Assembly: GCA_045805565.1 (NCBI GenBank)
Contig: JBJMKZ010000036.1
Span: 86,300-150,299, forward strand
Length of the DNA stretch: 64,000 bases
Direction of reading: 5' to 3'
DNA from: DATAEY01 sp045805565
GTDB taxonomy: Bacteria; Actinomycetota; Thermoleophilia; Solirubrobacterales; Solirubrobacteraceae
The first letter of the stretch is position 1. Each line of letters opens with the position of its first letter. The notes under the pieces are model-generated. The model was not told where the DNA came from. It saw only the letters and a list, made by a program, of their open reading frames with translations, and did not search any database. Positions 26,089 through 34,590 of the stretch are shown here, piece after piece. The position numbers were made by a program, and so were the translations under genes.

Positions 26089-27303
26089 ATGGCCGTAGCC
26101 GCGCAGCCGTTCCTCGAGAAGACCGACGAGCAGAAGGCGATCACCGACATGGTGCGCCAGTTCGTCGACGAGCAGATCCTTCCCAACGCCGAGCACTACG
26201 ACCACGAGGACGAGTTCCCGGAGCCGATCGTCGAGCAGATGATGCAGCTCGGGCTGTTCGGGGTGACGATCCCCGAGGACTACGGCGGGATGGGGCTCGA
26301 CCTCACCACGTACGCCATGATCGTGGAGGAGCTCTCCCGCGGCTGGATCTCGATCTCGGGCATCGTCAACACGCATTTCATCGGCTCCTACCTGCTGATG
26401 AAGTTCGGGACCGAGGAGCAGAAGGACAAGTACCTCCCGCGCATGGCGACGGGGGAGCTGCGCGCCGCCTTCTCCCTGTCGGAGCCCGAGTGCGGCTCCG
26501 ACGTGCAGGCGATCAAGACCCGGGCGGTCAAGCAGGACGACGGCTCCTGGCAGATCGACGGCACCAAGATGTGGGTCACCAACGGCCTGATGTCGGGCGT
26601 CGTGTTCGTGCTGGTCAGGACCGATCCCAAGGCGGAGCCGCCGTACAAGGGCATGACCTGCCTGATCGCCGAGAAGGAGCCCGGAGTCTCCGAGAACACC
26701 GGTGAGTACGCCGGCTTCACCATCCCGCCCAAGATCAAGAAGCTCGGCTACAAGGGCGTCGAGTCCACCGAGCTGGTGTTCGACGGGTACCGCTGCCCGG
26801 CCGCCAACTTGCTCGGTGGCGAGGACGCCGGTCTCGGCCAGGGCTTCATCCAGATGATGGACGCGCTGGAGGTGGGCCGCGTCAACGTGGCCGCGCGCGG
26901 AGTCGGCATCGCCCAGCGCGCCCTCGAGCTGGGCCTGCGCTACTCGCAGGAGCGCAAGACGTTCGGCAAGCAGATCGCCGACCACCAGGCGATCCAGTTC
27001 AAGCTGGCGGACATGGCCACCAAGGTGGACGCCGCCCGCCTGCTCACGCTCCGGGCCGCCCGCCTCAAGGACGCGGGCGAACGCTCGGATCTCGAGGCCG
27101 GCATGGCCAAGCTGTTCGCCTCCGAGGCGGGCAAGGAGTGCGTCGAGGACGCCTTCCGTATCCACGGCGGCTACGGCTACTCCAAGGAATACGAGGTCGA
27201 GCGCCTCTACCGCGACGCGCCGCTGCTGCTGATCGGCGAGGGCACGTCAGAGATCCAGCGGATGGTGATCGGCAAGAAGCTCCTGCAGCGGCACCGGATC
27301 TAG
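26089..27303 (+). CDS. Acyl-CoA dehydrogenase
   Basis: A 404-residue flavoprotein introducing an alpha,beta double bond into acyl-CoA. Signatures are AAFSLSEPECGSDVQAIKTRA (signature 1), RKTFGKQIADHQAIQFKLADM and HGGYGYSKEYEVERLYRDA (signature 2). The catalytic Glu is expected in LIGEGTSEIQRMVIGKKLL, aligned with the EGT block of short-chain enzymes, and is present. It resembles short/branched-chain or glutaryl-type enzymes of Actinobacteria. Downstream, 30 bases away, is an SCP2-like gene. Confidence 0.92.
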   Translation: MAVAAQPFLEKTDEQKAITDMVRQFVDEQILPNAEHYDHEDEFPEPIVEQMMQLGLFGVTIPEDYGGMGLDLTTYAMIVEELSRGWISISGIVNTHFIGSYLLMKFGTEEQKDKYLPRMATGELRAAFSLSEPECGSDVQAIKTRAVKQDDGSWQIDGTKMWVTNGLMSGVVFVLVRTDPKAEPPYKGMTCLIAEKEPGVSENTGEYAGFTIPPKIKKLGYKGVESTELVFDGYRCPAANLLGGEDAGLGQGFIQMMDALEVGRVNVAARGVGIAQRALELGLRYSQERKTFGKQIADHQAIQFKLADMATKVDAARLLTLRAARLKDAGERSDLEAGMAKLFASEAGKECVEDAFRIHGGYGYSKEYEVERLYRDAPLLLIGEGTSEIQRMVIGKKLLQRHRI

Positions 27304-27333
27304 CCGCCGGGGCTGCGCTAGGCTGGCCGCCGG

Positions 27334-27702
27334 GTGGCCGCCGACACCAAGACCCTGATCGATGGCGTGGTGCGCCGCTTCCTGGCCGAGGTGCCGGCGC
27401 TGGCCAATCTCAGGCTGGTATGCGGCCTGGAGCTGCGGGGCCGGGGCGACGTCCAGCTCTACCGCGTCGAGATGCCGGGGCCGAGGATCACCAAGGACAT
27501 GGCCACAGACGCCCGGGTGCGAGTCTCCATCCCGCGCGCCGACTTCAACGAGCTGGCGGCCGAGGGCGGCATTCGCCGCTGGCGCGAGGCATTCGAGACG
27601 GGGCACGCGCGGGCGGAGGGCTCCGAGCAGATCCTGCGGCTGATCGCTCAGGTGGTCGAGCGTCAGGAGGAACGGTCGCGCACCCGCAAGGCGCGGCGCT
27701 GA
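27334..27702 (+). CDS. Small SCP2-like (sterol carrier) protein
   Basis: A 122-residue soluble protein with an SCP2-like pattern (LVCGLELRGRGDVQLYRVEM, then RVRVSIPRADFNELAAEGGIRRWREAFETGHARAEGSEQIL), reminiscent of lipid-carrier domains where a strand pair is followed by the W/F-rich helix at the end. Function is unknown; the neighbouring acyl-CoA dehydrogenase suggests acyl or lipid binding. GTG start at 27334; the arginase-family gene begins 4 bases after the stop. Confidence 0.6.
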   Translation: MAADTKTLIDGVVRRFLAEVPALANLRLVCGLELRGRGDVQLYRVEMPGPRITKDMATDARVRVSIPRADFNELAAEGGIRRWREAFETGHARAEGSEQILRLIAQVVERQEERSRTRKARR

Positions 27703-27706
27703 CCAG

Positions 27707-28684
27707 GTGACCGAGCCCGGGCCAGGCGGGGCGGGCGAGCCCGTCGGGCCGCTCGACGCGCGCCGCTTCGCTCGCTTCGCGGGCATCCGCACCTTCGCCC
27801 GGCTGCCGCTGATCGGCGACGTCGGGCGAGCCGACGTGGCCGTGCTCGGCGCGCCGTTCGATCGAACCGCGACCTATCGCGCCGGCGCCCGGTTCGGGCC
27901 GGCGGCCATCCGGGAGGCATCGCTCCTGCTGCGCCCCTACAACGAGCCGCTCGACCTCGAGCCGTTCGCGGCCGCCCAGGTGGCCGACGCCGGGGACTCC
28001 GGGCCCAGCCCGGTCAGCCTCGAGGACGCCCACGGAGCCATCGAGGACGCGGCCGCCCAGCTTCACCGCTCCGGCGCGCGGGTGCTGGCTCTCGGGGGCG
28101 ACCACTCGGTCGCGCTGCCGCTGATGCGCGCCGCCGCGGCGGCCCACGGCCGGCTCTCGCTGCTCCAGCTCGACGCCCATACCGACACGTGGGACGAGTA
28201 CTTCGGCCAGAAGGTGGGCCACGGAACCATCATGCGCCGAGCCGCCGAGGACGGAACCATCGACGCGCGGAGCTCGGCTCAGCTCGGGCTCCGGGGCCCG
28301 ATGTACGCCCGCAGCGACTACGAGAGCAACCGCGAGCTGGGGTTCTCGACGGTGCTGGCGCGCGAGTTCGACGTCGATGCCGCCCTCGAGCTGGCACGGC
28401 GCACGCTGCGCTCGCCGGTCTACGTCTCGGTGGACATCGATGTGCTCGACCCCGCGTTCGCGCCGGGCACCGGGACCCCCGAGCCGGGCGGGCTGAGCAC
28501 GCGGGAGCTGCTGGCCGTGCTGCGGGGACTGGCGGAGGCGAACCTCGATGTCGTCGGTGCAGACGTGGTCGAGGTATCGCCCGCCTACGACCATGCCCAG
28601 GTCACCGCCCTGGCCGCCGCCGCGGCCGCCTACGACCTGATCGGGCTGATGGTCCTCAGCCGGGGATCAGCCCCTCGCCGCTGA
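27707..28684 (+). CDS. Ureohydrolase (agmatinase/arginase family)
   Basis: A 325-residue manganese hydrolase. The three metal motifs are LALGGDHSVALPL, QLDAHTDTW and SVDIDVLDPAFAPGTGTPEPGG; the last, with TPEPGG, is typical of agmatinases and guanidino-acid hydrolases. The substrate (agmatine, guanidinobutyrate or other guanidino compound) cannot be decided. GTG start at 27707. Its 3' end overlaps the convergent pspAA gene by 29 bases. Confidence 0.88.
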   Translation: MTEPGPGGAGEPVGPLDARRFARFAGIRTFARLPLIGDVGRADVAVLGAPFDRTATYRAGARFGPAAIREASLLLRPYNEPLDLEPFAAAQVADAGDSGPSPVSLEDAHGAIEDAAAQLHRSGARVLALGGDHSVALPLMRAAAAAHGRLSLLQLDAHTDTWDEYFGQKVGHGTIMRRAAEDGTIDARSSAQLGLRGPMYARSDYESNRELGFSTVLAREFDVDAALELARRTLRSPVYVSVDIDVLDPAFAPGTGTPEPGGLSTRELLAVLRGLAEANLDVVGADVVEVSPAYDHAQVTALAAAAAAYDLIGLMVLSRGSAPRR

Positions 28685-28934
28685 ACTCCTCCGCCGCCTC
28701 CTCCAGCGTGATGTCCGGAGGCGGCAGGATCACCTCCGACTCGCGCAGGTCGTCGCCGTCGACCTGATGTCCCTTGTCGCGCACCAGCGCCAGCATCTCG
28801 GCGAGCAGCTGGTGAAAGGTGTCCTGGTTGCCGGCCTTGACCGCATCCACGATCGCGTTGTCGAGCTGGTTGAGCCGCTCCGCGTGCTCGTCCGCGAGCT
28901 CGTACTGGTCCTCGGTGGCGATGCGGACGATCAC
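28656..28934 (-). CDS. pspAA: PspA-associated protein PspAA
   Basis: A 92-residue protein of the actinobacterial PspAA family, the partner of PspA in the membrane-stress response. It starts MIVRIATEDQYELADEHAERL (GTG), has NQLDNAIVDAVKAGNQDTFHQLLAEML and ends with VILPPPDITLEEAAEEF, the family pattern. The GTG at 28934 overlaps the TGA of pspA. Its role is thought to be modulation of PspA; no enzymatic motif is present. Confidence 0.88.
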   Translation of the reverse strand: MIVRIATEDQYELADEHAERLNQLDNAIVDAVKAGNQDTFHQLLAEMLALVRDKGHQVDGDDLRESEVILPPPDITLEEAAEEFSGEGLIPG

Positions 28935-29704
28935 CGGGCCTCCTCCGCGCCGCCGCCTTCCGCCCCAGCCTCGATCGCGGGTGCGCCCGGCGCTGCGCTT
29001 CCGACCTCGGCCTTCATCTTGGCCAGCTCGTCGTCGACCGCGCTGTCGGTGGTGAGCTCCTTGAGCTGGCGGTCGATGTCGTCCTCGCCGGAGCCGAGCT
29101 GCGTGAGGTCCTCGAAGGTGCCGGCCTTCTCGAGCTCCTCGACCGCCGACGCACGGGCGCGCAGGTTCTCGGTCTTGTCCACCGCACGCTGCATCGCGAG
29201 GCCGACGTCCGCCATCTCCTCGCCGACGCCGGTCGCCGCCTCGGAGATCTTGACCTGCGCCTCGGCGGCCGAGTACTGCGCCTTGATGACCTCCTTCTTG
29301 GTACGGAAGGCCTCGATCTTCGACCGCAGCCGGTTCTCGTTCTCGGTCAGCTGCGACTGCTGGCGCTCGAGCTCGCTCGCCTGCTGGTCGAGGGACTGCA
29401 GCTCGGTCTGGGCGATCTGCTTGCGCTCCAGCGCGGTGCGCGCAAGCTCCTCGTTGCCGGCCGAGAGCGCCTGGCGTGCCTGGGTGTCGAGCTTGACCAC
29501 GCTCTGCTCGAGCTTCTGGGACTGCAGCTGCAGGCGCTTCTTCGAGGTGACGACATCGGCGATGCCCTTCTTGACGTTCTGCAAGAGCTCGATCTGCTTC
29601 TGGTAGCTGTACTCGAGCGTCTCGGAAGGATCCTCGGCACGGTCGAGCAGCCTGGAGATCTTCGCCTTGATGACGGTGGACATGCGCCCCGCGAGACCAG
29701 GCAT
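28931..29704 (-). CDS. pspA: PspA/IM30 family membrane-stress protein
   Basis: A 257-residue ESCRT-III-like protein that assembles on the inner leaflet and protects damaged membranes. It is almost wholly helical coiled coil (residues 15-220; SRLLDRAEDPSETLEYSYQ, KKGIADVVTSKKRLQLQSQKL, TENENRLRSKIEAFRTKKEVI), with an amphipathic N-terminus (PGLAGRMSTVIKAKI) and an acidic/Ala tail. ATG at 29704 follows AGGAGG by five bases; an overlapping ATG at 29709 is out of frame. It forms an operon with pspAA (GTGA overlap). Confidence 0.93.
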   Translation of the reverse strand: MPGLAGRMSTVIKAKISRLLDRAEDPSETLEYSYQKQIELLQNVKKGIADVVTSKKRLQLQSQKLEQSVVKLDTQARQALSAGNEELARTALERKQIAQTELQSLDQQASELERQQSQLTENENRLRSKIEAFRTKKEVIKAQYSAAEAQVKISEAATGVGEEMADVGLAMQRAVDKTENLRARASAVEELEKAGTFEDLTQLGSGEDDIDRQLKELTTDSAVDDELAKMKAEVGSAAPGAPAIEAGAEGGGAEEAR

Positions 29705-29856
29705 CGCATCCTCCTTGGCGTCGGGGTTGGGGAAGCCCAAGCCTAGCCCACCGCACCCCGGCGGCCGCCGGGACCGCCGGTCGCTCGGCGGCGGCTTGAA
29801 ACCGGCCGTGGGAGTGGTAAGAGCATGGGGAAAGGCACAGCGACGGAGGTGGAGCC

Positions 29857-30054
29857 ATGGCGCTGAAAGCCGGAGAGCGCGTGAAGGTGGAGGCGCAATC
29901 GACCGACCGGGCGCCGCGCAGCGGCGTGATCGAGGAAGTGGTCCGAGGCGACCCCTCGCCGCGCTACCGCATCCGCTGGGACGACGGCCGCGAGAGCGTG
30001 TACACGCCGGCCGCGGGCGCGCTGCAGCCGGCGGGGCAGGCGGAGGACGCCTAG
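29857..30054 (+). CDS. DUF1918 domain protein
   Basis: A 65-residue protein of the DUF1918 family: AGERVKVEAQSTDRAPRSGVIEEVV then SPRYRIRWDDGRESVYTP, an SH3-like beta barrel found across Actinobacteria, of unknown role. ATG at 29857. A THEP1 gene follows 24 bases downstream. Confidence 0.85.
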   Translation: MALKAGERVKVEAQSTDRAPRSGVIEEVVRGDPSPRYRIRWDDGRESVYTPAAGALQPAGQAEDA

Positions 30055-30078
30055 CCCGGTCCGGCAGCGCCCGCCGGC

Positions 30079-30612
30079 ATGAAGGTGCTGCTCGAGGGCC
30101 GCCCCGGGGCCGGGAAGACGACGGTCGCGCGGCGCTTCTGGCATCTGGCCCGCGAGGCGGGGATCGCCATCACCGGGTTCGTGACCGAGGAGATCCGGGA
30201 GGAGGGCCGGCGGACGGGCTTCCGGCTGGAGACGACGGCCGGCCGCCGTGGAGTCCTGGCCCATGTGGAGTTCGGTGGCCCTCCACGGGTCGGGCGCTAC
30301 GGAGTCGACCTGGGGGCGCTGGAGCGCCTGGCGATCCCGGCGCTGGAGGCGCAGTCCGCGGTCACGGTGGTCGACGAGCTGGGCAAGATGGAGCTCGCCT
30401 CGGAAGCCTTCCGGTCGGCGGTCGCCGGGCTGTTCGGGCGGTCCGACGCGGTGGTGGTGGCGACCGTCCAGTCCGCCCGCCATCCGTTCACCGACGAGCT
30501 CAAGCGGCGTTCGGACGTCGACACGCTCCCCGTGAGGGCGGCCAACCGCGACCAGCTCCCCGGACAGCTGGTGGGACGACTCGTGCGCCTCGGCGGTCAC
30601 CGCCGCGGCTAG
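30079..30612 (+). CDS. THEP1-type nucleoside-triphosphatase
   Basis: A 177-residue P-loop NTPase. Walker A GRPGAGKTTVARRF is at residues 7-20, GFVTEEIREEGRRTGFRLE follows as in THEP1/NTPase_1 proteins, and Walker B is VTVVDELGKMELAS. Family members hydrolyse NTPs slowly in vitro; the biological role is unclear, with phosphotransfer or nucleotide housekeeping suggested. Its TAG stop shares a CTAG palindrome with the convergent ferredoxin gene. Confidence 0.85.
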   Translation: MKVLLEGRPGAGKTTVARRFWHLAREAGIAITGFVTEEIREEGRRTGFRLETTAGRRGVLAHVEFGGPPRVGRYGVDLGALERLAIPALEAQSAVTVVDELGKMELASEAFRSAVAGLFGRSDAVVVATVQSARHPFTDELKRRSDVDTLPVRAANRDQLPGQLVGRLVRLGGHRRG

Positions 30613-30845
30613 GGGTAGAGCTGCTCGCCGTCCTCGTCGGTGACGATGATTGCGTCCACCGGACAGTTCTGGGCCGCCTCCAGGATGTCGTCGAGCGGGG
30701 CCGCGTCGGGGTCGAGCACGGTCGCCGTGTCCTCGTCGTCGAGCGCGAACACCTGGGGCAGGCTGTCGACGCAGTCCCCGAAGCCGTAGCAGAGCTGGCG
30801 ATCGACCTCGATCCGGACGCGGTTGCGGGTGGAGACCTCGGACAT
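30609..30845 (-). CDS. 3Fe-4S ferredoxin
   Basis: A 78-residue ferredoxin with three cysteines: Cys19 and Cys25 in LCYGFGDCVD and Cys61 in NCPVDAI, the layout of actinobacterial [3Fe-4S] ferredoxins that pass electrons to cytochromes P450 or Rieske oxygenases. The position of the missing fourth Cys is taken by Gly in YGFGDC, typical of this subgroup. No P450 lies in the window. ATG at 30845. The neighbouring acyl-CoA dehydrogenase gene ends 38 bases upstream on the same strand. Confidence 0.9.
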   Translation of the reverse strand: MSEVSTRNRVRIEVDRQLCYGFGDCVDSLPQVFALDDEDTATVLDPDAAPLDDILEAAQNCPVDAIIVTDEDGEQLYP

Positions 30846-30883
30846 GGACAGGCGAGGTTAGCCGCCGGCGCAGGCGGGCCCGG

Positions 30884-32182
30884 TCAGGAGGCGATCGGCG
30901 CCCCCACGGGCCGGAGCCTGCGAGCCGGCTCACCGTTGCCGGCCGCCGCGACGTCGGCGAGCACCTCGGCCGCCTCCTGGAGGCGGCGCCGATGATCGGC
31001 CACCTGGAGGCGGGAGATGACCAGCCGCTGGATCTGGGCGGTCCCCTCGAACAGCTGGTAGATCTTGGCGTCGCGGAAGAACTTCTCCAGCGGATGGTCG
31101 GTGAGCGACGCCTCCGGGCCCACCAGGTCCATCAGGGCGGTGGTGGCCCACATCGTCACGTCGCCCGCCTTGAGCTTGGACATCGAGCCCTGACCGCCGG
31201 TCATGGGCACGCCGTTGCGACCCATCCAGGCGGCGCGCCACACCAGCAGGCGGGCGGCGTCGATCTCGGTGGCGACGTCGGCCAGGACCTGCTGAACGCG
31301 CTGGCGCTCGAGCAGGGGCTCTCCTTCGTACGTCCGCCCCTCGAGCCACTCCAGCGTCCACTCGTACGCGGCCCGCGCGATGCCCAGGGCCGACGCGCCG
31401 ACCAGGGGCCGGGTGACCTCGAACGTCGCGAGCGCGTTCGAGGCGCCGGCGCTCTGGCCCGACCTCGCCCGCTCGAGCTTGCGCTCCAGCCTCTCCAGCC
31501 CCCCCAGGAGGTTGTCCATCGGCACCCGGCAGTCCTCCAGGACGACCTCAGCCGTCTGCGACGCGCGGATCCCCAGCTTGTCCTCCTTCTTGCCCTGCGA
31601 CAGCCCCGGCGTGCCCTGGGGGACGACGAACGCCGCCTGCCCGCGGTGTCCCAGCGCGGGATCCACGGTGGCCACCACCACGGTCACGTCGGCGATCCCG
31701 CCGTTGGAGATGAAGACCTTGGTCCCGTTCAGCACCCACTCGTCGCCGTCGCGCCGGGCCGTGGTGCGCAGGGACTTCACGTCCGAGCCGGCCCCCGCCT
31801 CGGTGACGGCATAGGCGCCCAGCTTGATCTCGTCTCCCACGCCGTAGCACTCGGGCACCCAGCGCGCGATCTGCTGCGGCGTGCCGGAGGCGGCAATCCC
31901 GGAGGCGGCCAGCGAGGAGGCCGACAGGGCCAGCGCGATCCCGGCGCAGCCCCAGTGAAGCTCCTCGGCGTAGATGACCCCGAACAGGCCGTCGGGGTCG
32001 GAGGCCATGCGCTGGATGAGATCCAGCCCGTGCAGGTCCCATCGGCGCGCCTCGCGGATCAGCTCCCAGGGCACGCTCTGCTCGCGGTCGTGGCGGGCCG
32101 CGGCCGGCCGCATGACGTCCTGCGCGAAGCGATGGCAGTGTGACTGGAAGGCGAGCTGCGGCTCGGAAAGACGAAAGTCCAC
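30884..32182 (-). CDS. Acyl-CoA dehydrogenase under a TetR-type operator
   Basis: A 432-residue acyl-CoA dehydrogenase. Signature regions are AYAVTEAGAGSDVKSLRTTA, QTAEVVLEDCRVPMDNLLGG and the C-terminal AKIYQLFEGTAQIQRLVISRL, where Glu of FEGT is the catalytic base. The GTG at 32182 (VDFRLSEPQLAFQSH) is the natural family start and has AGGAG about 12 bases upstream; an ATG at 32248 would run through the operator and add 22 unlike residues. A perfect 20-base palindrome lies at 32231-32250, about 50 bases upstream. Confidence 0.9.
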   Translation of the reverse strand: MDFRLSEPQLAFQSHCHRFAQDVMRPAAARHDREQSVPWELIREARRWDLHGLDLIQRMASDPDGLFGVIYAEELHWGCAGIALALSASSLAASGIAASGTPQQIARWVPECYGVGDEIKLGAYAVTEAGAGSDVKSLRTTARRDGDEWVLNGTKVFISNGGIADVTVVVATVDPALGHRGQAAFVVPQGTPGLSQGKKEDKLGIRASQTAEVVLEDCRVPMDNLLGGLERLERKLERARSGQSAGASNALATFEVTRPLVGASALGIARAAYEWTLEWLEGRTYEGEPLLERQRVQQVLADVATEIDAARLLVWRAAWMGRNGVPMTGGQGSMSKLKAGDVTMWATTALMDLVGPEASLTDHPLEKFFRDAKIYQLFEGTAQIQRLVISRLQVADHRRRLQEAAEVLADVAAAGNGEPARRLRPVGAPIAS

Positions 32183-32230
32183 TTGCGAGAACTCCTGACG
32201 CGGCCGCCGACCCGGTGCGGGTCGTACGGC

Positions 32231-32250
32231 GGTTGACTGGCCAGTCAACC
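32231..32250 (-). promoter_or_regulatory. TetR-like operator palindrome upstream of acyl-CoA dehydrogenase
   Basis: GGTTGACTGGCCAGTCAACC is a perfect 20-base palindrome. It contains a TTGACT hexamer on each strand, so a bound repressor would cover a -35-like element of the acyl-CoA dehydrogenase promoter; TACGAC lies 16 bases after it on the minus strand. Its core is shared with the site at 40710-40725. Confidence 0.75.
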
Positions 32251-32354
32251 AGGGGAAGTGTACCCCGGTCGACGGTCAACTGAACGCATCCGTCCTGTTT
32301 AGATGCCGGCGACCGGCGGCCGGGGCCCCTGCCCGCCCGCTATGGTCCGCCGCT

Positions 32355-33542
32355 GTGCCTCGCCGCCGTGCGATCGCCGCTTCTGCCGTGCTGCTGCTGT
32401 CGGCGTGCCTGACCGCTGGCTGCGGGGGCGGGACCGACCTGAGCAACGGCCCGGTGCTCGGGAAGGAGGGCAAGGATCAGAAGGCGTCGGTGGCTCTCGG
32501 CTTCCCTGCCTTCGCCACCAAGAACACCACACGGGTCGGAGGCGCCGACCCGACCGCCGACGCCGCGGGCGTGGCGCTGGCCGTCTTCTCGGGAACCACC
32601 ACCGCGCAGCGCCCGCCCGCCGTCGCGCTGGTCGACGCCGACGACTGGACGTCGGGGATCGCGGCCTCGGTGTTCATGTCGGCCCCGATAAGGGCGCCCG
32701 TCCTGCTCACGGACGGCGGCGACATGCCCAAGGCCACCTCGGACGCCCTCGACAGCCTGGACCCGACCGGCGCCCGCGCGGCGGCCGGGGCGCAGGTGAT
32801 CCGAATCGGCGCCGCTGCCAAGCCCGGCGACCGCAAGGTGGTCGACGTCCGGGGGGCCAATCCCTTCGCGATCGCCCGCGAGATCGACCGGCTTCTGTCG
32901 GCCGCGGTGGGCAAGACCTCCGACCGGGTCATCATCGCGTCGGCCGACCGGCCCGAGTACGCCATGCCGGCGGCTGCCTGGGCGGCCAAGGCGGGCGACC
33001 CGATCCTGTACGTCAGGCGCGACACCGTCCCCAGTGAGACGATCGCCGCCCTGCGCGCCCACCAGCAGCCGAAGATCTACGTCCTCGGGCCGCCCGACGT
33101 CGTCTCGGCCGGGGTCCTCGCGCGCCTGCGGCGCCTGGGCACCGTCCGCCGGATCGCCGGCCGCGGCCCGGTCGCCACCTCGATCGCCTTCGCTCGCTTC
33201 GTGGACGGCGCCTTCGGCTGGGGGGTGGTGGACCCGGGCCACGGGCTGGTGTTCGTCAGCGCCAAGCGCCCGCTGGACGCCGCGGCGGCCGCGCCGCTGT
33301 CGGCCAGCGGGACGTATGGCCCGCAGCTGCTGATCGACGGAGGCGGGCTGTCCCCCCCGCTCGTTCAGTACCTCCTCGACATCCAGCCCGGTTACGAGCG
33401 AGATCCGGTGCGAGGGGTATACAACCACGGCTGGGTGATCGGCGATCCCAAGGCGATCTCGGTTACCGACCAGTCGCGCATCGACTCGCTGCTCGAGATC
33501 ATCCCGGTGAACGGACCCGCGACCAAGCTCCCGTCGTCGTGA
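32355..33542 (+). CDS. Lipoprotein with cell-wall-binding repeat 2 (CWB2)-like domains
   Basis: A 395-residue exported lipoprotein: signal peptide with lipobox LTAGC and a GGG tether, then two to three repeats like cell-wall-binding repeat 2, e.g. ASVFMSAPIRAPVLLTDGGDMPKATSDALDSL and PKIYVLGPPDVVSAGVLARLRRLGTVRRIAGRGPVATSIAFARF, which carry the VYVLGGxxxVS...RIAG pattern. Homologues attach to cell-wall polymers; here the lipid anchor fixes it to the membrane instead. GTG start at 32355. Its stop overlaps the next gene's GTG. Confidence 0.8.
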   Translation: MPRRRAIAASAVLLLSACLTAGCGGGTDLSNGPVLGKEGKDQKASVALGFPAFATKNTTRVGGADPTADAAGVALAVFSGTTTAQRPPAVALVDADDWTSGIAASVFMSAPIRAPVLLTDGGDMPKATSDALDSLDPTGARAAAGAQVIRIGAAAKPGDRKVVDVRGANPFAIAREIDRLLSAAVGKTSDRVIIASADRPEYAMPAAAWAAKAGDPILYVRRDTVPSETIAALRAHQQPKIYVLGPPDVVSAGVLARLRRLGTVRRIAGRGPVATSIAFARFVDGAFGWGVVDPGHGLVFVSAKRPLDAAAAAPLSASGTYGPQLLIDGGGLSPPLVQYLLDIQPGYERDPVRGVYNHGWVIGDPKAISVTDQSRIDSLLEIIPVNGPATKLPSS

Positions 33543-33817
33543 GCGAGGCCGAGCACCCCGCGCGCCGTCACCCCGGTCATGAGGTGACGGTGGAGGACGT
33601 GCGCCAGCTGATGGGCGCCTCCACCCCCCACTTCGCACTGCAGCTGCGCAACCGGATCGCGGCGCTGATCCACGGCCTGCCGCCCGACCATCCCGCCCGC
33701 GTGGAGGGCGAGCGCGAGGTCGCCAGGCTCGACCGCCTGGCGGTGACGGGCGAGGTTCGAGACGAGGTCGGCGAGGAGACGCTGCCGCCGCTGCCGTCGC
33801 TGGCGACCGAGCCCTAG
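33539..33817 (+). CDS. Small protein of unknown function
   Basis: A 92-residue soluble protein: VTVEDVRQLMGASTPHFALQLRNRIAALIHGLPPDHPARVEGEREVARLDRLAVTGEV. The helical pattern has no recognised family. It is wedged between the CWB2 lipoprotein (GTGA overlap at 33539) and a methyltransferase whose GTG uses the last base of its TAG, so the three genes form a tightly coupled unit. The high density of His/Asp/Glu does not form a known metal site. Confidence 0.65.
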   Translation: MSEAEHPARRHPGHEVTVEDVRQLMGASTPHFALQLRNRIAALIHGLPPDHPARVEGEREVARLDRLAVTGEVRDEVGEETLPPLPSLATEP

Positions 33818-34590
33818 TGGAGGCGGCCGTCGGGCTGCCACCCGCGGCACGGCGAACGGTGCCGCTGCTGGAGCCCGGGCTGCGGTCTCCCGAGCCGGCG
33901 GTTCGCGACGGCTACCTCGACTTGGTCGGCGGCGAGTCGCCCCGATCCACCGGTCCGGCGCAGGACCTCATGCTCACCGGCATCGTCCCGGCGATCTACG
34001 AGCGCTGGTGGCGCCCGGCCCTGGGGCGCATCGCCAAGGGCGTGTTCGGTCCCGGCATGCCCGAGGAGCAAGGCATCGCGCGTCTCCTGCTGGGCCTGGC
34101 TCCGGGCGACGGGGTCCTGGACGTGGCCTGCGGTCCGGGCAACTTCACGCGCCGGTTCGGCCGGGCGGTGGGGCCGGCGGGACTGGTGGTCGGCATCGAC
34201 GCGTCGCCGACCATGCTCGCCCGGGCGGTCCGCGACACCGACTCCGACCATGTCGCCTACGTTCGCGGCAACGCCGTGGCGCTTCCATTCCGCGACGCCA
34301 GCTTCGACGCCGTCTGCTGCTTCGCCGCGCTGCACCTGTTCTCGGAGCCGTTCACCGCCCTCGACCACATGACGCGGGTGCTGACGCCCGGCGGGCGGAT
34401 CGCCATCTTCACCTCCTGCCGCACTCGGTCGGCCCCGCTGCGCAGCCTCGACCGCCTGGCCGCCCGACGTACCGGGATGCGGATGTTCGACCGCGACGAG
34501 ATCACCGACGCGCTGCGGTCAAGGGGGTTCTCCGAGATCCGACTCCGGGTGGCGGGGCTGACCCAGTTCGTCGGCGGCCGGCTGGGCTAG
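33817..34590 (+). CDS. SAM-dependent methyltransferase (class I)
   Basis: A 257-residue methyltransferase of the Methyltransf_11 type. SAM motif I is GVLDVACGPGNFTRRF, motif II GLVVGIDASPTMLARA, motif III RGNAVALPFRDASFDAVCCFAALHLF and VLTPGGRIAIFTSCR. Such enzymes act on small molecules, quinones or lipids; the N-terminal 60 residues (including MLTGIVPAIYERWWRPAL) resemble those of UbiE/phospholipid-type enzymes. GTG at 33817 overlaps the preceding stop. It shares a CTAG stop with the convergent HhH gene. Confidence 0.85.
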   Translation: MEAAVGLPPAARRTVPLLEPGLRSPEPAVRDGYLDLVGGESPRSTGPAQDLMLTGIVPAIYERWWRPALGRIAKGVFGPGMPEEQGIARLLLGLAPGDGVLDVACGPGNFTRRFGRAVGPAGLVVGIDASPTMLARAVRDTDSDHVAYVRGNAVALPFRDASFDAVCCFAALHLFSEPFTALDHMTRVLTPGGRIAIFTSCRTRSAPLRSLDRLAARRTGMRMFDRDEITDALRSRGFSEIRLRVAGLTQFVGGRLG

